DNA from: RYN-230 sp963718305
Lineage (GTDB): Bacteria; Actinomycetota; Actinomycetes; Streptosporangiales; Streptosporangiaceae
DNA: 64,000 nucleotides
Assembly: GCA_963718305.1 (NCBI GenBank)
Contig: CAVQZG010000006.1
Location: 1 to 64,000, forward strand
Direction of reading: 5' to 3'
The notes below the pieces were generated by a model. It did no database searches. It was not told the DNA's origin and saw only the letters and a program-made list of their open reading frames with translations. Made by a program: the position numbers and the translations under genes. Below are positions 36,781 to 45,710 of this stretch, piece by piece. Each line of letters begins with the position of its first letter. Positions within the stretch are counted from its first letter, which is position 1.

Positions 36781-36857
36781 CCCCGCCGTTCGCGGGTAGT
36801 TGCGGAGAAGGGGGTAGTTGCGGAGAAGGATTGCGATAACGGATCGAGGTGATCCTG

Positions 36858-37061
36858 ATGTGGTGGCAATGGCTGATCGCGGCCGCGGTAGTGATCATTG
36901 CGGTCTACGGCTTCGTGACACTGGTCAAGATGCAGACCCACAAGCTGTCGGACCGGACCAACCACACCGCCGAAGACGTGTACGACCGCTACGCCGACTC
37001 GCTGCCCAAGCAGCGGAAGTACGCGGAAGACCACGGTGGCGAATGGGGGAACGAGAAGTAG
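36858..37061 (+). CDS. Small single-helix membrane protein
   Basis: 67 aa, ATG 36858 with GAGG upstream (GTG 36849 is the alternative). One N-terminal helix, MWWQWLIAAAVVIIAVYGFV, then a hydrophilic charged tail (DRTNHTAEDVYDRYADSLPK) ending GEWGNEK. No family assigned. Small anchored proteins of this kind are common in actinomycetes. Confidence 0.7.
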   Translation: MWWQWLIAAAVVIIAVYGFVTLVKMQTHKLSDRTNHTAEDVYDRYADSLPKQRKYAEDHGGEWGNEK

Positions 37062-37102
37062 TTCCCCCGGGCGGCGGGATCCGGCCGGGACCGTGATGAA
37101 GA

Positions 37103-37480
37103 TCAGGCCTGCCCCGGGACATCCTCGGTGCACAGGCAGAACGGATGCCCGGCCGGGTCGGCGTAGACCCGGAAGTGGTCGCCCGGCTGGAAATCGAACT
37201 TCGTGGCGCCGGCGGCCAGCACCCGCGCCTCAGCCGCGTCCGCGTCCTCGACGTCGAAGTCCAGGTGGGCCTGCATGGACGAGGCCGGGTCGGGCCAGCG
37301 CGGCGGCACGTAGCCCGGCGCGGTCTGGAAGTCGATCCGCCCGCCGGGACCCTGGACCGTGGCCCAGTCCTGGTCGAGGTACGTGACCTTCCCGCCGGTG
37401 ATCTCGGCGTAGAAGGCAGCAAGCAGGCCCGCGTCCGGGCAATCGAGCGCGACCGAACCGAGCTTGATCGAGTCAGACAA
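37103..37480 (-). CDS. VOC-superfamily (glyoxalase-like) protein
   Basis: 125 aa from TTG 37480 with GGGAGGACC upstream. KLGSVALDCPDAGLLAAFYA, then DFQTAPGYVPPRWPDPASSM and QAHLDFDVEDADAAEARVLA, and VYADPAGHPFCLCTED form two beta-alpha-beta-beta-beta units with His and Glu/Asp metal positions. These proteins include lyases, dioxygenases and resistance proteins. The reaction is unknown. Confidence 0.88.
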   Translation of the reverse strand: MSDSIKLGSVALDCPDAGLLAAFYAEITGGKVTYLDQDWATVQGPGGRIDFQTAPGYVPPRWPDPASSMQAHLDFDVEDADAAEARVLAAGATKFDFQPGDHFRVYADPAGHPFCLCTEDVPGQA

Positions 37481-37635
37481 GCGGTCCTCCCAGGAGGCAG
37501 GCTGCGGCGGGCGGTGCGGCAGGCAGGGACAGCACGCACAGTACGGCAGACAGGGTAGGCCGGCGGGTAGACGCACCCGGTATGGGCCGGCGTACGCTGC
37601 AATGGTTGCAGAAGGCCCGGCGCTCTAGCGCACGA

Positions 37636-37715
37636 GACCGATGGTCAGCACGAGACCGGTGGTCAGCACGGGGATTCTGCAGGGGGATGTGGCACGGGGG
37701 GATGTAGCACGGACG
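37636..37715. repeat. Short direct repeats upstream of the ParA-like gene
   Basis: GAGACCGATGGTCAGCAC is followed at once by GAGACCGGTGGTCAGCAC, and then GGGGATGTGGCACGG by GGGGATGTAGCACGG. Two pairs of adjacent repeats lie within 80 bp, about 200 bp before the ParA-like start. They could be partition or regulator binding sites. Confidence 0.55.
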
Positions 37716-37908
37716 GTGAGCGTAGGGGGACGCATCCACAGCCTGTGGGTAAATCAATCCCGACCCCTGTGCGAACTGCGGGGTAACGTCCGTAGCCCTT
37801 GTGGAAAGCCTGCTTTCCGCCGCGGCAGGCAGGTTTGGGCAGTTAGCCCCGCAGTCCCCTGGTGGCAGGGCCCTTCCGTAATGCCGTAGGCACTGCAATA
37901 CTGCGTTT

Positions 37909-38580
37909 ATGCCGGCTCTTAGTGTTGCGTTGCTCAACCTCAAGCCGGGCACGGGGAAGACCACCTCCGCGGTGTGGCTGGCACACATCTTTGCCCAGGC
38001 CGGGAAGACCGTCCTGCTCGTGGACGCGGACCCGTCCGGCAGCGCCCTCGAGTGGTCCGATCTCGCCGCCATGGATCCGGGGCTCCCGCCCAGGCTGGCC
38101 TTCCCGTTCCGGATGGTGGCCCTGCCGTCGCGCAACCTGCACCAGCGGGTCGCCGAGATCGCCCACCCGGACGACGTGGTGATCATCGACGCCCCGCAAC
38201 TGGAGGACCACGCGGGCATCGCCCGGTCGGCGATGCGCTTCGTCGACGAGATCGTGATCCCCTGCGCGCCGAGCCCGATCGAGATCAACCGCACCACGCC
38301 GGTGCAAGAGGAGATCAGCGAGGTCGAGGCGTTCCGGGAGCGGCCCGCCCGGGCCGCGATCCTGCTGAACCGGTGCATCGCGCGGGCGCACTCCACCTCC
38401 AGCGCCCGGGAGGTCCTGCAGGGCCTAGGCTATGACGTGCTGCGAACGGCCGTGCCCAGGCTAGAGGTGTATGCCCAGAGCTTCGGCGTGCCGATTCCCG
38501 AGATAGGCCGCGAAGTGTGGCGCGGCGTGGCCCACGACCTCATCGAGCGATGCGTTCCCCTCGGGAAGGTGCCGTCATGA
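37909..38580 (+). CDS. ParA/MinD-type ATPase
   Basis: 223 aa, ATG 37909. Deviant Walker A NLKPGTGKTT keeps the signature Lys but has Pro where KGG is usual. The A' motif VLLVDADPSGSALEW and Walker B VVIIDAPQLEDHAGI follow. At this length it lacks the N-terminal DNA-binding domain of large plasmid ParA and resembles orphan chromosomal partition ATPases. It overlaps its small partner by 4 bp (ATGA). Confidence 0.88.
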   Translation: MPALSVALLNLKPGTGKTTSAVWLAHIFAQAGKTVLLVDADPSGSALEWSDLAAMDPGLPPRLAFPFRMVALPSRNLHQRVAEIAHPDDVVIIDAPQLEDHAGIARSAMRFVDEIVIPCAPSPIEINRTTPVQEEISEVEAFRERPARAAILLNRCIARAHSTSSAREVLQGLGYDVLRTAVPRLEVYAQSFGVPIPEIGREVWRGVAHDLIERCVPLGKVPS

Positions 38581-38870
38581 CAACGGAGCGGGAGCGACGC
38601 AGAGCGCAGATGGCGGCCGCCGCCACGAGGCGCACCGAACCCGGGGCCGGGCCGGCCGGCAAGACGGCGATCCGGTCGAAACCGGTGCGGATCACGCTCG
38701 ATCTGAGTCCGGAACTCTACCGGGAGCTCACCCTGTGGGCCCACTCAGCCGCGATCGAGCTGGATGTGCCGCGCATCGCCCTGGCCGACGCGGTCCGCGC
38801 GATGATCAGGGTCACCACGGAAAGCCCGGACGAGGTGCTGGCCCGGCTGCGCCGCGACCGGGAGCACTAG
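38577..38870 (+). CDS. Small partner of the ParA-like ATPase
   Basis: 97 aa, start ATG 38577 inside the parA-like stop. Arg-rich N-terminus, then VRITLDLSPELYRELTLWAH, a ribbon-helix-helix-like beginning, and VRAMIRVTTESPDEVLARLR. Probable DNA-binding ParB/ParG-type adaptor. This is inference from size, order and fold pattern. Confidence 0.72.
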   Translation: MTTERERRRAQMAAAATRRTEPGAGPAGKTAIRSKPVRITLDLSPELYRELTLWAHSAAIELDVPRIALADAVRAMIRVTTESPDEVLARLRRDREH

Positions 38871-38939
38871 CCCCGGCCGATGTACAGTGCAGGCCAGCGC
38901 AAGTCCCTGCAAGTCCCTGCCAGATATGCGGAGGGTGTC

Positions 38940-39167
38940 GTGGCCGGACGCAAGTGGAGCGATCTCAGCCCGCGCACCCAGCGGCTGATCGTCATCGGAG
39001 CCGCCGTGGAAACCGGCCTCAAGGCGGCGGCGCTGGTCGACCTCAAGCGCCGCCCGGCCAGTGAGATCCGGGGCGCGAAGTGGATGTGGGTCCCGGTGCT
39101 GACGGTCGTCAACTCGGCCGGGGTCGCACCGGTGGTCTACTTCCTGTGGGGCCGGCACCGGGGGTAG
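38940..39167 (+). CDS. Small two-helix membrane protein
   Basis: 75 aa from GTG 38940 with GGAGG 6 nt upstream. Two hydrophobic segments (RLIVIGAAVETGLKAAALVD and WVPVLTVVNSAGVAPVVYFL) flank a basic loop, as in PLDc_N-like or DUF5652-like proteins. Function unknown. Confidence 0.72.
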   Translation: MAGRKWSDLSPRTQRLIVIGAAVETGLKAAALVDLKRRPASEIRGAKWMWVPVLTVVNSAGVAPVVYFLWGRHRG

Positions 39168-39185
39168 CCGGGCGCCCGCGCCACG

Positions 39186-40043
39186 TCAGGAGGTGGCGGG
39201 CAGCCAGCCGTCCACGTCCGTCGAGGCGGCGAGGTCCTGCTGGGCCTCGAAGCCGGCCAGCCGGGCGGTCAGCGCCGCACGGACCCGGCGGTAGGCGTCC
39301 GAGCCGAGCAGGAGCCGGGCGGGCGGATCCGGGGAGAGCGCGGCCTGGATCATCGCGGCTACGACCTTGGCCTGGTCGCCGGGCATCTCCTCCAGCGGCA
39401 GCGCATCCCGGTCAACCGGGGTGCCCTGGTACGCCGGGCTGGCCGGAACCCGGGTGGCCGCCTGATAGAAACCGGTGCGGATCATGCCGGGCTCGACCAG
39501 CATGGTCCTGATCCCGAACGGCTCGACCTCAGCGGCCAGCGCCTCATAGAAGCCCTCGATGCCCCACTTGGTCGCGTGGTACATCGAGAACGCGGGAAAG
39601 GCGATGTGGCCGCCCATGCTGGACATCTGCATCAGCAGGCCGCCGCCCTGGGCGCGCAGGTACGGGAGGACGGCCCGGGCGAGCTGGATCGAGGCGGTCA
39701 GGTTGGTGGAAATGACCGCCTCGACCTGTGCGTCGGTCAGGTCCTCCGCAGCGCCGAACACTCCGTAGCCAGCGTTGGAGACCACGACGTCGACCCGCCC
39801 GAGGCCGGCGAAAGCCTGCTGGACGACGCGCCGCAGCTGCCCGGTGTCGGTGACATCGAGAGCGCGCACCCACAGCCGGTCCCCGTACTGGGCCGCGAGG
39901 TCGTCCAGCTGCCCCGGGCGGCGCAGCGTGGCCGCCACCCGGTCGCCCCGGGCGAGCAACTGCTCGGCCAGCTCCCGGCCGAAGCCACGGGACGCGCCGG
40001 TGATGAACCAGGTGGTGGACGAGCTGTTCCGGGGCAGGCTCAT
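39186..40043 (-). CDS. Short-chain dehydrogenase/reductase
   Basis: 285 aa, ATG 40043. Classical SDR: TGASRGFGRELAEQLLARGD (cofactor glycine motif TGxxxGxG), VVSNAGYG, a Ser in MQMSSMGG and YHATK (catalytic Tyr-x-x-x-Lys), then LVEPGMIRTGF. Basic residues after strand 2 (ATLRRPGQ) favour NADPH. Cytosolic oxidoreductase; substrate unknown. Confidence 0.92.
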   Translation of the reverse strand: MSLPRNSSSTTWFITGASRGFGRELAEQLLARGDRVAATLRRPGQLDDLAAQYGDRLWVRALDVTDTGQLRRVVQQAFAGLGRVDVVVSNAGYGVFGAAEDLTDAQVEAVISTNLTASIQLARAVLPYLRAQGGGLLMQMSSMGGHIAFPAFSMYHATKWGIEGFYEALAAEVEPFGIRTMLVEPGMIRTGFYQAATRVPASPAYQGTPVDRDALPLEEMPGDQAKVVAAMIQAALSPDPPARLLLGSDAYRRVRAALTARLAGFEAQQDLAASTDVDGWLPATS

Positions 40044-40638
40044 CCCCCCATGATCCCTTACCGCGGTAACGTCCCCGGGTCGCCTTAACGCCCCGGCGAA
40101 ACCCGGCGCGTGTGGCATTCTCCTTGTCAGGTTCCGGCCGCCGGGGCCTTGGCCCGGAAAGATGCCGTGAGCCCGGGAGCCAGCGGAGGGTGAGCATGCA
40201 CGCCAACGCGCGGCCTCCCTAACTGGAGACGGGCTGATGGTAACGGCGCAGTAACAGTAAGGACGACGGCTGATAACTAAATAGCGCCGGGGCACCAGCG
40301 GGCACGTTGGGGTTAATGAGGAAATTTTTCCGTTGCGCATATCCGTATTGCGCATAGCCGTACGCTAAGCGCACACTAGCACTGCCTTGATCCCGCAGGG
40401 CCCAGTCCTGAGCCGAGCGCTGGCTTGGAGGCGGGCCTTGGACACCGGTGTCCCGCACGCCGGCGCAAGGGGGGCGGACGTCGAGGAGACGGAATGGAAC
40501 GTCAGGGAAGCGGCGGCGTGGCCACTGAGCATCTGCCGGTCACCGGGTGCCCCCTGGCTGAAGGGGACTGGCTGCGGCATGGCTGCAGCGCGCGGTCCCA
40601 ACCTCTGCGATACGACCTCACAAGGAGATCGATGACAG
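40044..40638. promoter_or_regulatory. Long leader region of the branched-chain-type ABC operon
   Basis: About 600 bp without a convincing gene. It contains a tandem 15-bp repeat, TTGCGCATATCCGTA then TTGCGCATAGCCGTA (40333-40362), a candidate operator, and AT-richer DNA at 40310-40380 suited to a promoter. AAGGAG at 40621-40626 precedes the binding-protein start. Confidence 0.5.
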
Positions 40639-41994
40639 ATGAGTGACCAGACTGAGCATTCCGCGAGAACCGGCCAGGCCGACAGCATCAGCCGGCGAGG
40701 CTTGCTGCGCGGGGTCGGCGCCGGCGCGGCCGTGCTGGGCGGTGGCGGACTGCTGGAGGCGTGCAGTTCCGGCATCAAGGGTGCTAGCTCAGGCGGCACC
40801 AAGGGCATCACCATCGGCTGGATCCACCCGCTGACCGGCTCTCTGGCCGGGTTCGGAGCGCCGGACAACTGGGTGATCTCCAAGATCAAGCAGACCACCC
40901 CGTACAAGAGCGGGTTCAAGATCGGCGGAAAGACCTACCCGGTCACGATCAAGTCCTATGACACCCAGTCCAGCCCCACCCGGGCCGGGGACCTGGCCAA
41001 GACGGCCATCCTGAACGACGGCGTGGATCTGCTGCTTGCGTCGTCCACGCCGGAGACCGTCAACGCGGTGGCGAGCCAGGCCGAATCGCTGCACACGCCG
41101 CTGATCTGCTCGAACATCCCGTGGGAGGCCTGGTACGTCAACCTCGGGGGCAACCCGCAGAAGCCGACACTCAAGCCCAAGTACGTGGTGATGTACTTCC
41201 TGGGCGCCGAGCACCTGGTCGAGGCATTCATCCCGATGTGGAACCGGATCCACGCCCAGCTGCACACCAACAAGATAGTCGCGGCCGCGTTCCCGAACGA
41301 CTCGGACGGCAACGCGTTCCGCGCGGTGTTCCCGCCGATCGCCACGGCAGCGGGCTACAAGATGGTGCTGTCCTCGGCCTACCCGGATGGGACCACGAAC
41401 TACTCGTCGATGATCTCCCAGTTCAAGTCGGCCGGCGCCGACTTCTTCACCAACGTGCCGCTGCCGCCCGACTTCGCCACCATGTGGAAGCAGTCGGTCC
41501 AGCAGGGCTTCAAGCCGAAGCTGGCCACCGTGGCCAAGGTGCTGCTGTTCCCGCCCGATGCCTACGCGCTCGGCCCCCTGGCCTACAACGTGGCCACCGA
41601 CGCCTGGTGGGCGCCGTCGCTGCCGTGGAAGTCTTCCTTCACCGGGGAGACCTGCCAGCAGATGGCCAACGAGTTCGAGGCCAGCCACGGCCAGTGGAAC
41701 TCCAACATCAGCAACTACAGCCTCTTCGAGGTCGCCCATGCGGCCCTCACCATGGCGAGCGACCCGCACGACAAGGCCGAGGTCGCCGACGCCATCCACA
41801 AGGTGAACATCCAGGCGCTGGCCGGGCCGCTGAACTTCACCTCCGGCAAACCCGCTCCCGGAGTGGCGATCACCCCGCCGGTCGGCGTGCAGTGGCAGAA
41901 GGGGACCAAGTACCCGCTGGAGATGCAGGTCGTCGACAACACGCTGCAGCCGCATGCGAAGATCACCGCCGACCTGAAGCCGACTAACCAGTGA
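40639..41994 (+). CDS. ABC importer substrate-binding lipoprotein (branched-chain amino acid/urea type)
   Basis: 451 aa, ATG 40639. Twin-arginine signal SISRRGLLRGVGAGAAVLGG followed by lipobox LLEAC, so it is exported folded by Tat and lipid-anchored outside the membrane. KGITIGWIHPLTGSLAGFGA and DDGVD-type ligand-binding folds match the periplasmic Leu/Ile/Val-binding protein family. First gene of a four-gene importer with the ATPase only 4 bp downstream. Ligand unknown: amino acid, amide, urea or aromatic acid are all handled by this family. Confidence 0.92.
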   Translation: MSDQTEHSARTGQADSISRRGLLRGVGAGAAVLGGGGLLEACSSGIKGASSGGTKGITIGWIHPLTGSLAGFGAPDNWVISKIKQTTPYKSGFKIGGKTYPVTIKSYDTQSSPTRAGDLAKTAILNDGVDLLLASSTPETVNAVASQAESLHTPLICSNIPWEAWYVNLGGNPQKPTLKPKYVVMYFLGAEHLVEAFIPMWNRIHAQLHTNKIVAAAFPNDSDGNAFRAVFPPIATAAGYKMVLSSAYPDGTTNYSSMISQFKSAGADFFTNVPLPPDFATMWKQSVQQGFKPKLATVAKVLLFPPDAYALGPLAYNVATDAWWAPSLPWKSSFTGETCQQMANEFEASHGQWNSNISNYSLFEVAHAALTMASDPHDKAEVADAIHKVNIQALAGPLNFTSGKPAPGVAITPPVGVQWQKGTKYPLEMQVVDNTLQPHAKITADLKPTNQ

Positions 41995-41998
41995 CCGG

Positions 41999-43609
41999 AT
42001 GAGCGAGCCGCTGCTCGAGCTCGACCACGTGACGAAACGGTTCGGCCGGGTCGTCATCGCGGAGGACCTGTCGCTGGCCGTCGGTACCGGCGACACGGTG
42101 GGGATCGTGGGGCCGAACGGTGCGGGCAAGACCAGCCTGTTCGGCCTCATCTCCGGGGATCTCGCCCCCGGCGGGGGCGAGATCCGCTTCGGCGGGCGCA
42201 CGGTTACCGGGCTGGACGCGGCTGCGCGGTGCAGGCTGGGTGTCGGCCGCACGTACCAGGTGCCGCGCCCATTCGGGGACATGACCGTGTTCGAGAACCT
42301 CCTGGTCGCCGCCCAGCAGGGCGGCGGGCTGCGGCGGCGGGCCAGCTACACGGCCGCGGTTGCGGCGCTGGAGCGGACCGGGCTGTCCGGCCAGGCGAAC
42401 GTGCCCGCCGAGCGGCTCGGCCTGCTGCAGCGCAAGCGGCTGGAACTGGCCCGCGCCCTCGCCACGCAGCCGACACTGCTATTGCTCGACGAGGTGGCGG
42501 GCGGCCTCACCGACCCTGAGGTCGCCCAGCTGGTCGAGATCGTCCGCGAGGTCAACGCCGAGGGCATCGCGGTGATCTGGATCGAGCACGTGGTGCGCGC
42601 GCTCACCCCCGTGGTGAGCCGGCTGATCTGCCTGACGGGCGGCAAGTTCGTTGGCGACGGTGCACCGGCCACCGTGCTGGCCGATCCCGCGGTTCGTGAG
42701 GTCTTCCTCGGCACCGAGGTCACCGCGGCGCTGGCCGGCGGGTCCCTGGAGGCACCGTTGACGGTGGACGGGGACGGGACGGCCGGGCGGGGAACGGAGG
42801 CGGCCGTGACCGTACCGGGAGCGAAGGGGGATGGGGAGGTGGGCGGGGAGCGGGCGGAGACCGGCACCCCGCTACTGGAGGTCAGTGACCTGGTCGTGCA
42901 CCACGGGCAGCTCCGGGCCCTGGATGACATCTCGCTGCGGGTGTTCCCCGGCGAGGTCTACGCGATCATCGGCGCGAACGGCGCGGGCAAGTCGACGCTG
43001 CTGCGCACGATCGCCGGCCTGCACCACCCGACGACGGGCTCGGTCTGGTTCGATGGGACGGACGTGACCGGGCTGCGGCCCGAGCGCCGGGCCAGGCAGG
43101 GGATCCTCATGGTGCCGGAGGGCAGGCGGCTGTTCGGCTCGCTGTCCGTCAACGAGAATCTGCAGGTCGGCGCCGCGTACGCGCGACCAGGCCCGTGGAC
43201 AATCGAGCGGGTGTACGAGATGTTCGGCTGGATGCGAGAGCGCCGCAACCAGCTCACCGCCCAGCTGTCCGGCGGTGAGCAGCAGACGGTGGCCATCGGC
43301 CGGGCCCTGGTCGCCAACCCCCGGATTCTGCTGCTCGACGAGCTGTCGCTCGGCCTGGCGCCCGTGGTCGTCCAGCGCATCTACGGCATGCTGCCGGAGA
43401 TCCTGGCCACCGGCCTCACCGTGCTGCTCGTCGAGCAGGATGTGAGCCAGGCCCTGCGGGTGGCCTCGCACATCCAGTGCCTGCTGGAGGGCCGGACCAC
43501 ATTGGAAGGCAGGCCCGCCGACGTCACCGCGGACCAGGTCGAGGCGGCCTACTTCGGCCTGGCCCCCGCCGCCTCGTCCGGCCAGACCGGCGAAGGGAGC
43601 GAGCCGTAA
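41999..43609 (+). CDS. Fused LivG-LivF ABC ATPase
   Basis: 536 aa, ATG 41999. First ATPase (about 5-245): Walker A GPNGAGKTSL, GVGRTYQVPRPFGDMTVFEN (LivG type), Walker B LLLLDEVAGGL and the His switch WIEHVV. Hydrophilic linker of about 40 aa (250-290). Second ATPase: GANGAGKSTL, signature LSGGEQQTVAIGRALVANPR and Walker B LLLDELSLGL (LivF type). The first unit's signature region reads LGLLQRKRLELARALATQPT, less canonical than LSGGQ. In most genomes these are two genes. Confidence 0.93.
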   Translation: MSEPLLELDHVTKRFGRVVIAEDLSLAVGTGDTVGIVGPNGAGKTSLFGLISGDLAPGGGEIRFGGRTVTGLDAAARCRLGVGRTYQVPRPFGDMTVFENLLVAAQQGGGLRRRASYTAAVAALERTGLSGQANVPAERLGLLQRKRLELARALATQPTLLLLDEVAGGLTDPEVAQLVEIVREVNAEGIAVIWIEHVVRALTPVVSRLICLTGGKFVGDGAPATVLADPAVREVFLGTEVTAALAGGSLEAPLTVDGDGTAGRGTEAAVTVPGAKGDGEVGGERAETGTPLLEVSDLVVHHGQLRALDDISLRVFPGEVYAIIGANGAGKSTLLRTIAGLHHPTTGSVWFDGTDVTGLRPERRARQGILMVPEGRRLFGSLSVNENLQVGAAYARPGPWTIERVYEMFGWMRERRNQLTAQLSGGEQQTVAIGRALVANPRILLLDELSLGLAPVVVQRIYGMLPEILATGLTVLLVEQDVSQALRVASHIQCLLEGRTTLEGRPADVTADQVEAAYFGLAPAASSGQTGEGSEP

Positions 43610-44484
43610 TGGCCTGGGTGAACGCCATCATCCAAGGGGTGCTGACGGGCGGACTGTATGCGCTGTTCGCCTGCGGGCTGTCGCTGATGTTCGGGGTGAT
43701 GAAGGTCGTGAACCTCGCGCACGGCGACCTCGCGGTGGTCGCCGGGTACATCGCCATCGGCGTCATCGCCGTCATCCACATCCCGGTGCTCTGGTCCATC
43801 CTCATCGTGATCCCGGTGATGGCGGCGCTCGGCTACGTCCTGCAGCGCACGATCATCCAGGGCGCCCTGGACCGCAGCGTGCTCACCACGCTGATGGTCA
43901 CCTTCGGCCTGTCGGTGGTGATCGAGAACGGCCTGCTGCAGTTCTTCACGGCCAACAGCCGCGCGATCGGCACCGGGCTGTCCCTGGTAAGTGGCTCCTT
44001 CACGATCGGCTCGCAGATCCAGATCGGCTACCTGCTCGTGGTGGTCTTCGCCGTCGCCGTGATCGTGCTGCTCGGGCTGCAGTACTTCCTGTCCCGCACC
44101 AGGTACGGACGCCTGATCCGCGCGGTCGCCGACGACCGGGAGGCGGCGCAACTGGCCGGGGCGGACTACCGGCACGTGTTCGGCATCGCCGCGGCGGTCG
44201 CGTTCGGCACCGTGGCCCTGGGCGGCATCGCCTACGGCATGTACTCCCAGCTCCAGCCGACCACGGGCACTGACACCATCCTGCTGTTCGCGTTCGCGGC
44301 GGTGGTGATCGGCGGGCTCGGCTCCCTGTGGGGCACCCTGGTCGGCGGCGTGGTCCTGGGGGTGGCCCAGCAGATCGGCGCGCAGATCAACATCTCCGAC
44401 GAACTCCTCGCCGGGTTTATCGTCTTCCTCGCCGTCCTCGTGCTGCGCCCGCAGGGCCTTATTGCCGGGAGGGCACAGTCGTGA
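43609..44484 (+). CDS. livH: Branched-chain-type ABC permease LivH
   Basis: 291 aa, ATG 43609 overlapping the ATPase stop (TAATG). About eight helices; ALFACGLSLMFGVMKVVNLA and HGDLAVVAGYIAIGV are typical of LivH, as is AAVVIGGLGSLWGTLVGGVV near the end (ATPase-contact loop). Pairs with LivM to form the channel. Its stop overlaps the livM start. Confidence 0.93.
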   Translation: MAWVNAIIQGVLTGGLYALFACGLSLMFGVMKVVNLAHGDLAVVAGYIAIGVIAVIHIPVLWSILIVIPVMAALGYVLQRTIIQGALDRSVLTTLMVTFGLSVVIENGLLQFFTANSRAIGTGLSLVSGSFTIGSQIQIGYLLVVVFAVAVIVLLGLQYFLSRTRYGRLIRAVADDREAAQLAGADYRHVFGIAAAVAFGTVALGGIAYGMYSQLQPTTGTDTILLFAFAAVVIGGLGSLWGTLVGGVVLGVAQQIGAQINISDELLAGFIVFLAVLVLRPQGLIAGRAQS

Positions 44485-45566
44485 GCACGGTCACGGAAAC
44501 CACCGCTCGCCCGGCCGAAAAATTCCGGGTCAGCCGGTCACGCAGGAACGTGGCCTGGACCGCGGGGGGCGCGCTGATCGTCGTCGTGGTGCTCGCGATG
44601 CTGCCCTACATCGTGTACTCGGGCACCACCGCCATCCTGGTCCAGGGGTTCATCGTGCTCACGATGGCGAGCATGTGGAATTTGCTGGCGGGCTACGCCG
44701 GCCTGGTATCGGTGGGGCAGCAGGTGTTCGTCGGGCTCGGCGCCTACTTCGTGCTGATTCTCGCCATCCACGGCACCTCGCCGTTCGCCGCGCTGCCGGT
44801 CGCCGCGATCGGCTGCGGGGTGGCGGCGCTGCCGTTGTGGTGGCTGGTCTCCCGGCTGCGCAGTGGGTACTTCGCGATTGCCACCTGGGTCCTGGCCGCG
44901 ACCGTCATGCTCATCATCGAGAAGTTCTCCTCGATCGGCGGCGGGACCGGCATGCCCCTGCCCGGCCTGGGCGGGTTCAGCCCGACGCTGCTCACCGCCT
45001 ATACCTACTGGGCCGGGCTGGCCGTCACGGTGGTGACGCTGGCCGTCATCTACCTGTTGCTGCGCGGCAGGCTCGGCCTGGTGCTCACCGCCATCCGCGA
45101 CAACGAGGTCGCCGCGCGCAGCTCCGGTGCGCGGGTCGGCCTGGCCAGGCTGCTGGTGTTCGTGGTGGCGGGGGCCGGCTGCGGCGCCGCGGGCGCCCTG
45201 CTGGCGATCAGCCAGCTCCAGGTGCAGCCGAGCGCGGTGTTCAGCGTGCAGTGGACCGCGGAGATGGCGTTCGCGACCATCATCGGCGGGCTGGGCACGA
45301 TCGAGGGGCCGATCATCGGCACCATCGTGTACCTGGTGCTGCAGCAGACCCTGGCCTCCTACAACGCGTGGTACCTGATCATCCTGGGCCTGGTCGCGAT
45401 CTTTATCGCCCTGTTCGCCCGCCGCGGGCTGTGGGGGCTGGTGGACGAGCACCTGAACGTGCGGCTGTTCCCCGTCGGGTACTGGCTCCGGCTGGACGGA
45501 GAGCAGCCGCGTAAACGGCGGTCAGCGGAACCGGCAGGCTCCACCGACGTCGCCCCCCCGGGCTAG
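44481..45566 (+). CDS. livM: Branched-chain-type ABC permease LivM
   Basis: 361 aa from GTG 44481 in a GTGA overlap. Hydrophobic throughout; MWNLLAGYAGLVSVGQQVFV, LRGRLGLVLTAIRDNEVAAR and FATIIGGLGTIEGPIIGTIV are hallmark LivM segments. Short hydrophilic ends. Completes the importer. Confidence 0.93.
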   Translation: MSTVTETTARPAEKFRVSRSRRNVAWTAGGALIVVVVLAMLPYIVYSGTTAILVQGFIVLTMASMWNLLAGYAGLVSVGQQVFVGLGAYFVLILAIHGTSPFAALPVAAIGCGVAALPLWWLVSRLRSGYFAIATWVLAATVMLIIEKFSSIGGGTGMPLPGLGGFSPTLLTAYTYWAGLAVTVVTLAVIYLLLRGRLGLVLTAIRDNEVAARSSGARVGLARLLVFVVAGAGCGAAGALLAISQLQVQPSAVFSVQWTAEMAFATIIGGLGTIEGPIIGTIVYLVLQQTLASYNAWYLIILGLVAIFIALFARRGLWGLVDEHLNVRLFPVGYWLRLDGEQPRKRRSAEPAGSTDVAPPG

Positions 45567-45574
45567 CCGGGCAT

Positions 45575-45624
45575 TTGCTGACGAGGCGGGGCGCGGCGAA
45601 GCCGTGTTCTCGCCGAGTCAGCAA
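45575..45624 (+). terminator. Hairpin after the ABC operon
   Basis: TTGCTGACGAGGCG pairs with CGCCGAGTCAGCAA (12 of 14 positions) around a GC-rich loop, 9 bp after livM. There is no T-run, so it is a stem-type terminator or transcript-end stabiliser. Confidence 0.6.
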
Positions 45625-45710
45625 CTAACCCGGCACCTCCAGCAGACGACGTGCCTGCGGCAGCGGGCACGCTGGGGGCTCCGGGGGCTCGGGCCCCCGG
45701 ATAAGCACAG

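Noticed and set aside
40387..40635. Possible 82-aa gene upstream of the ABC binding protein
   Set aside because: Arg/Ala/Gly-rich translation, no ribosome-binding site and no family pattern; treated as leader DNA.
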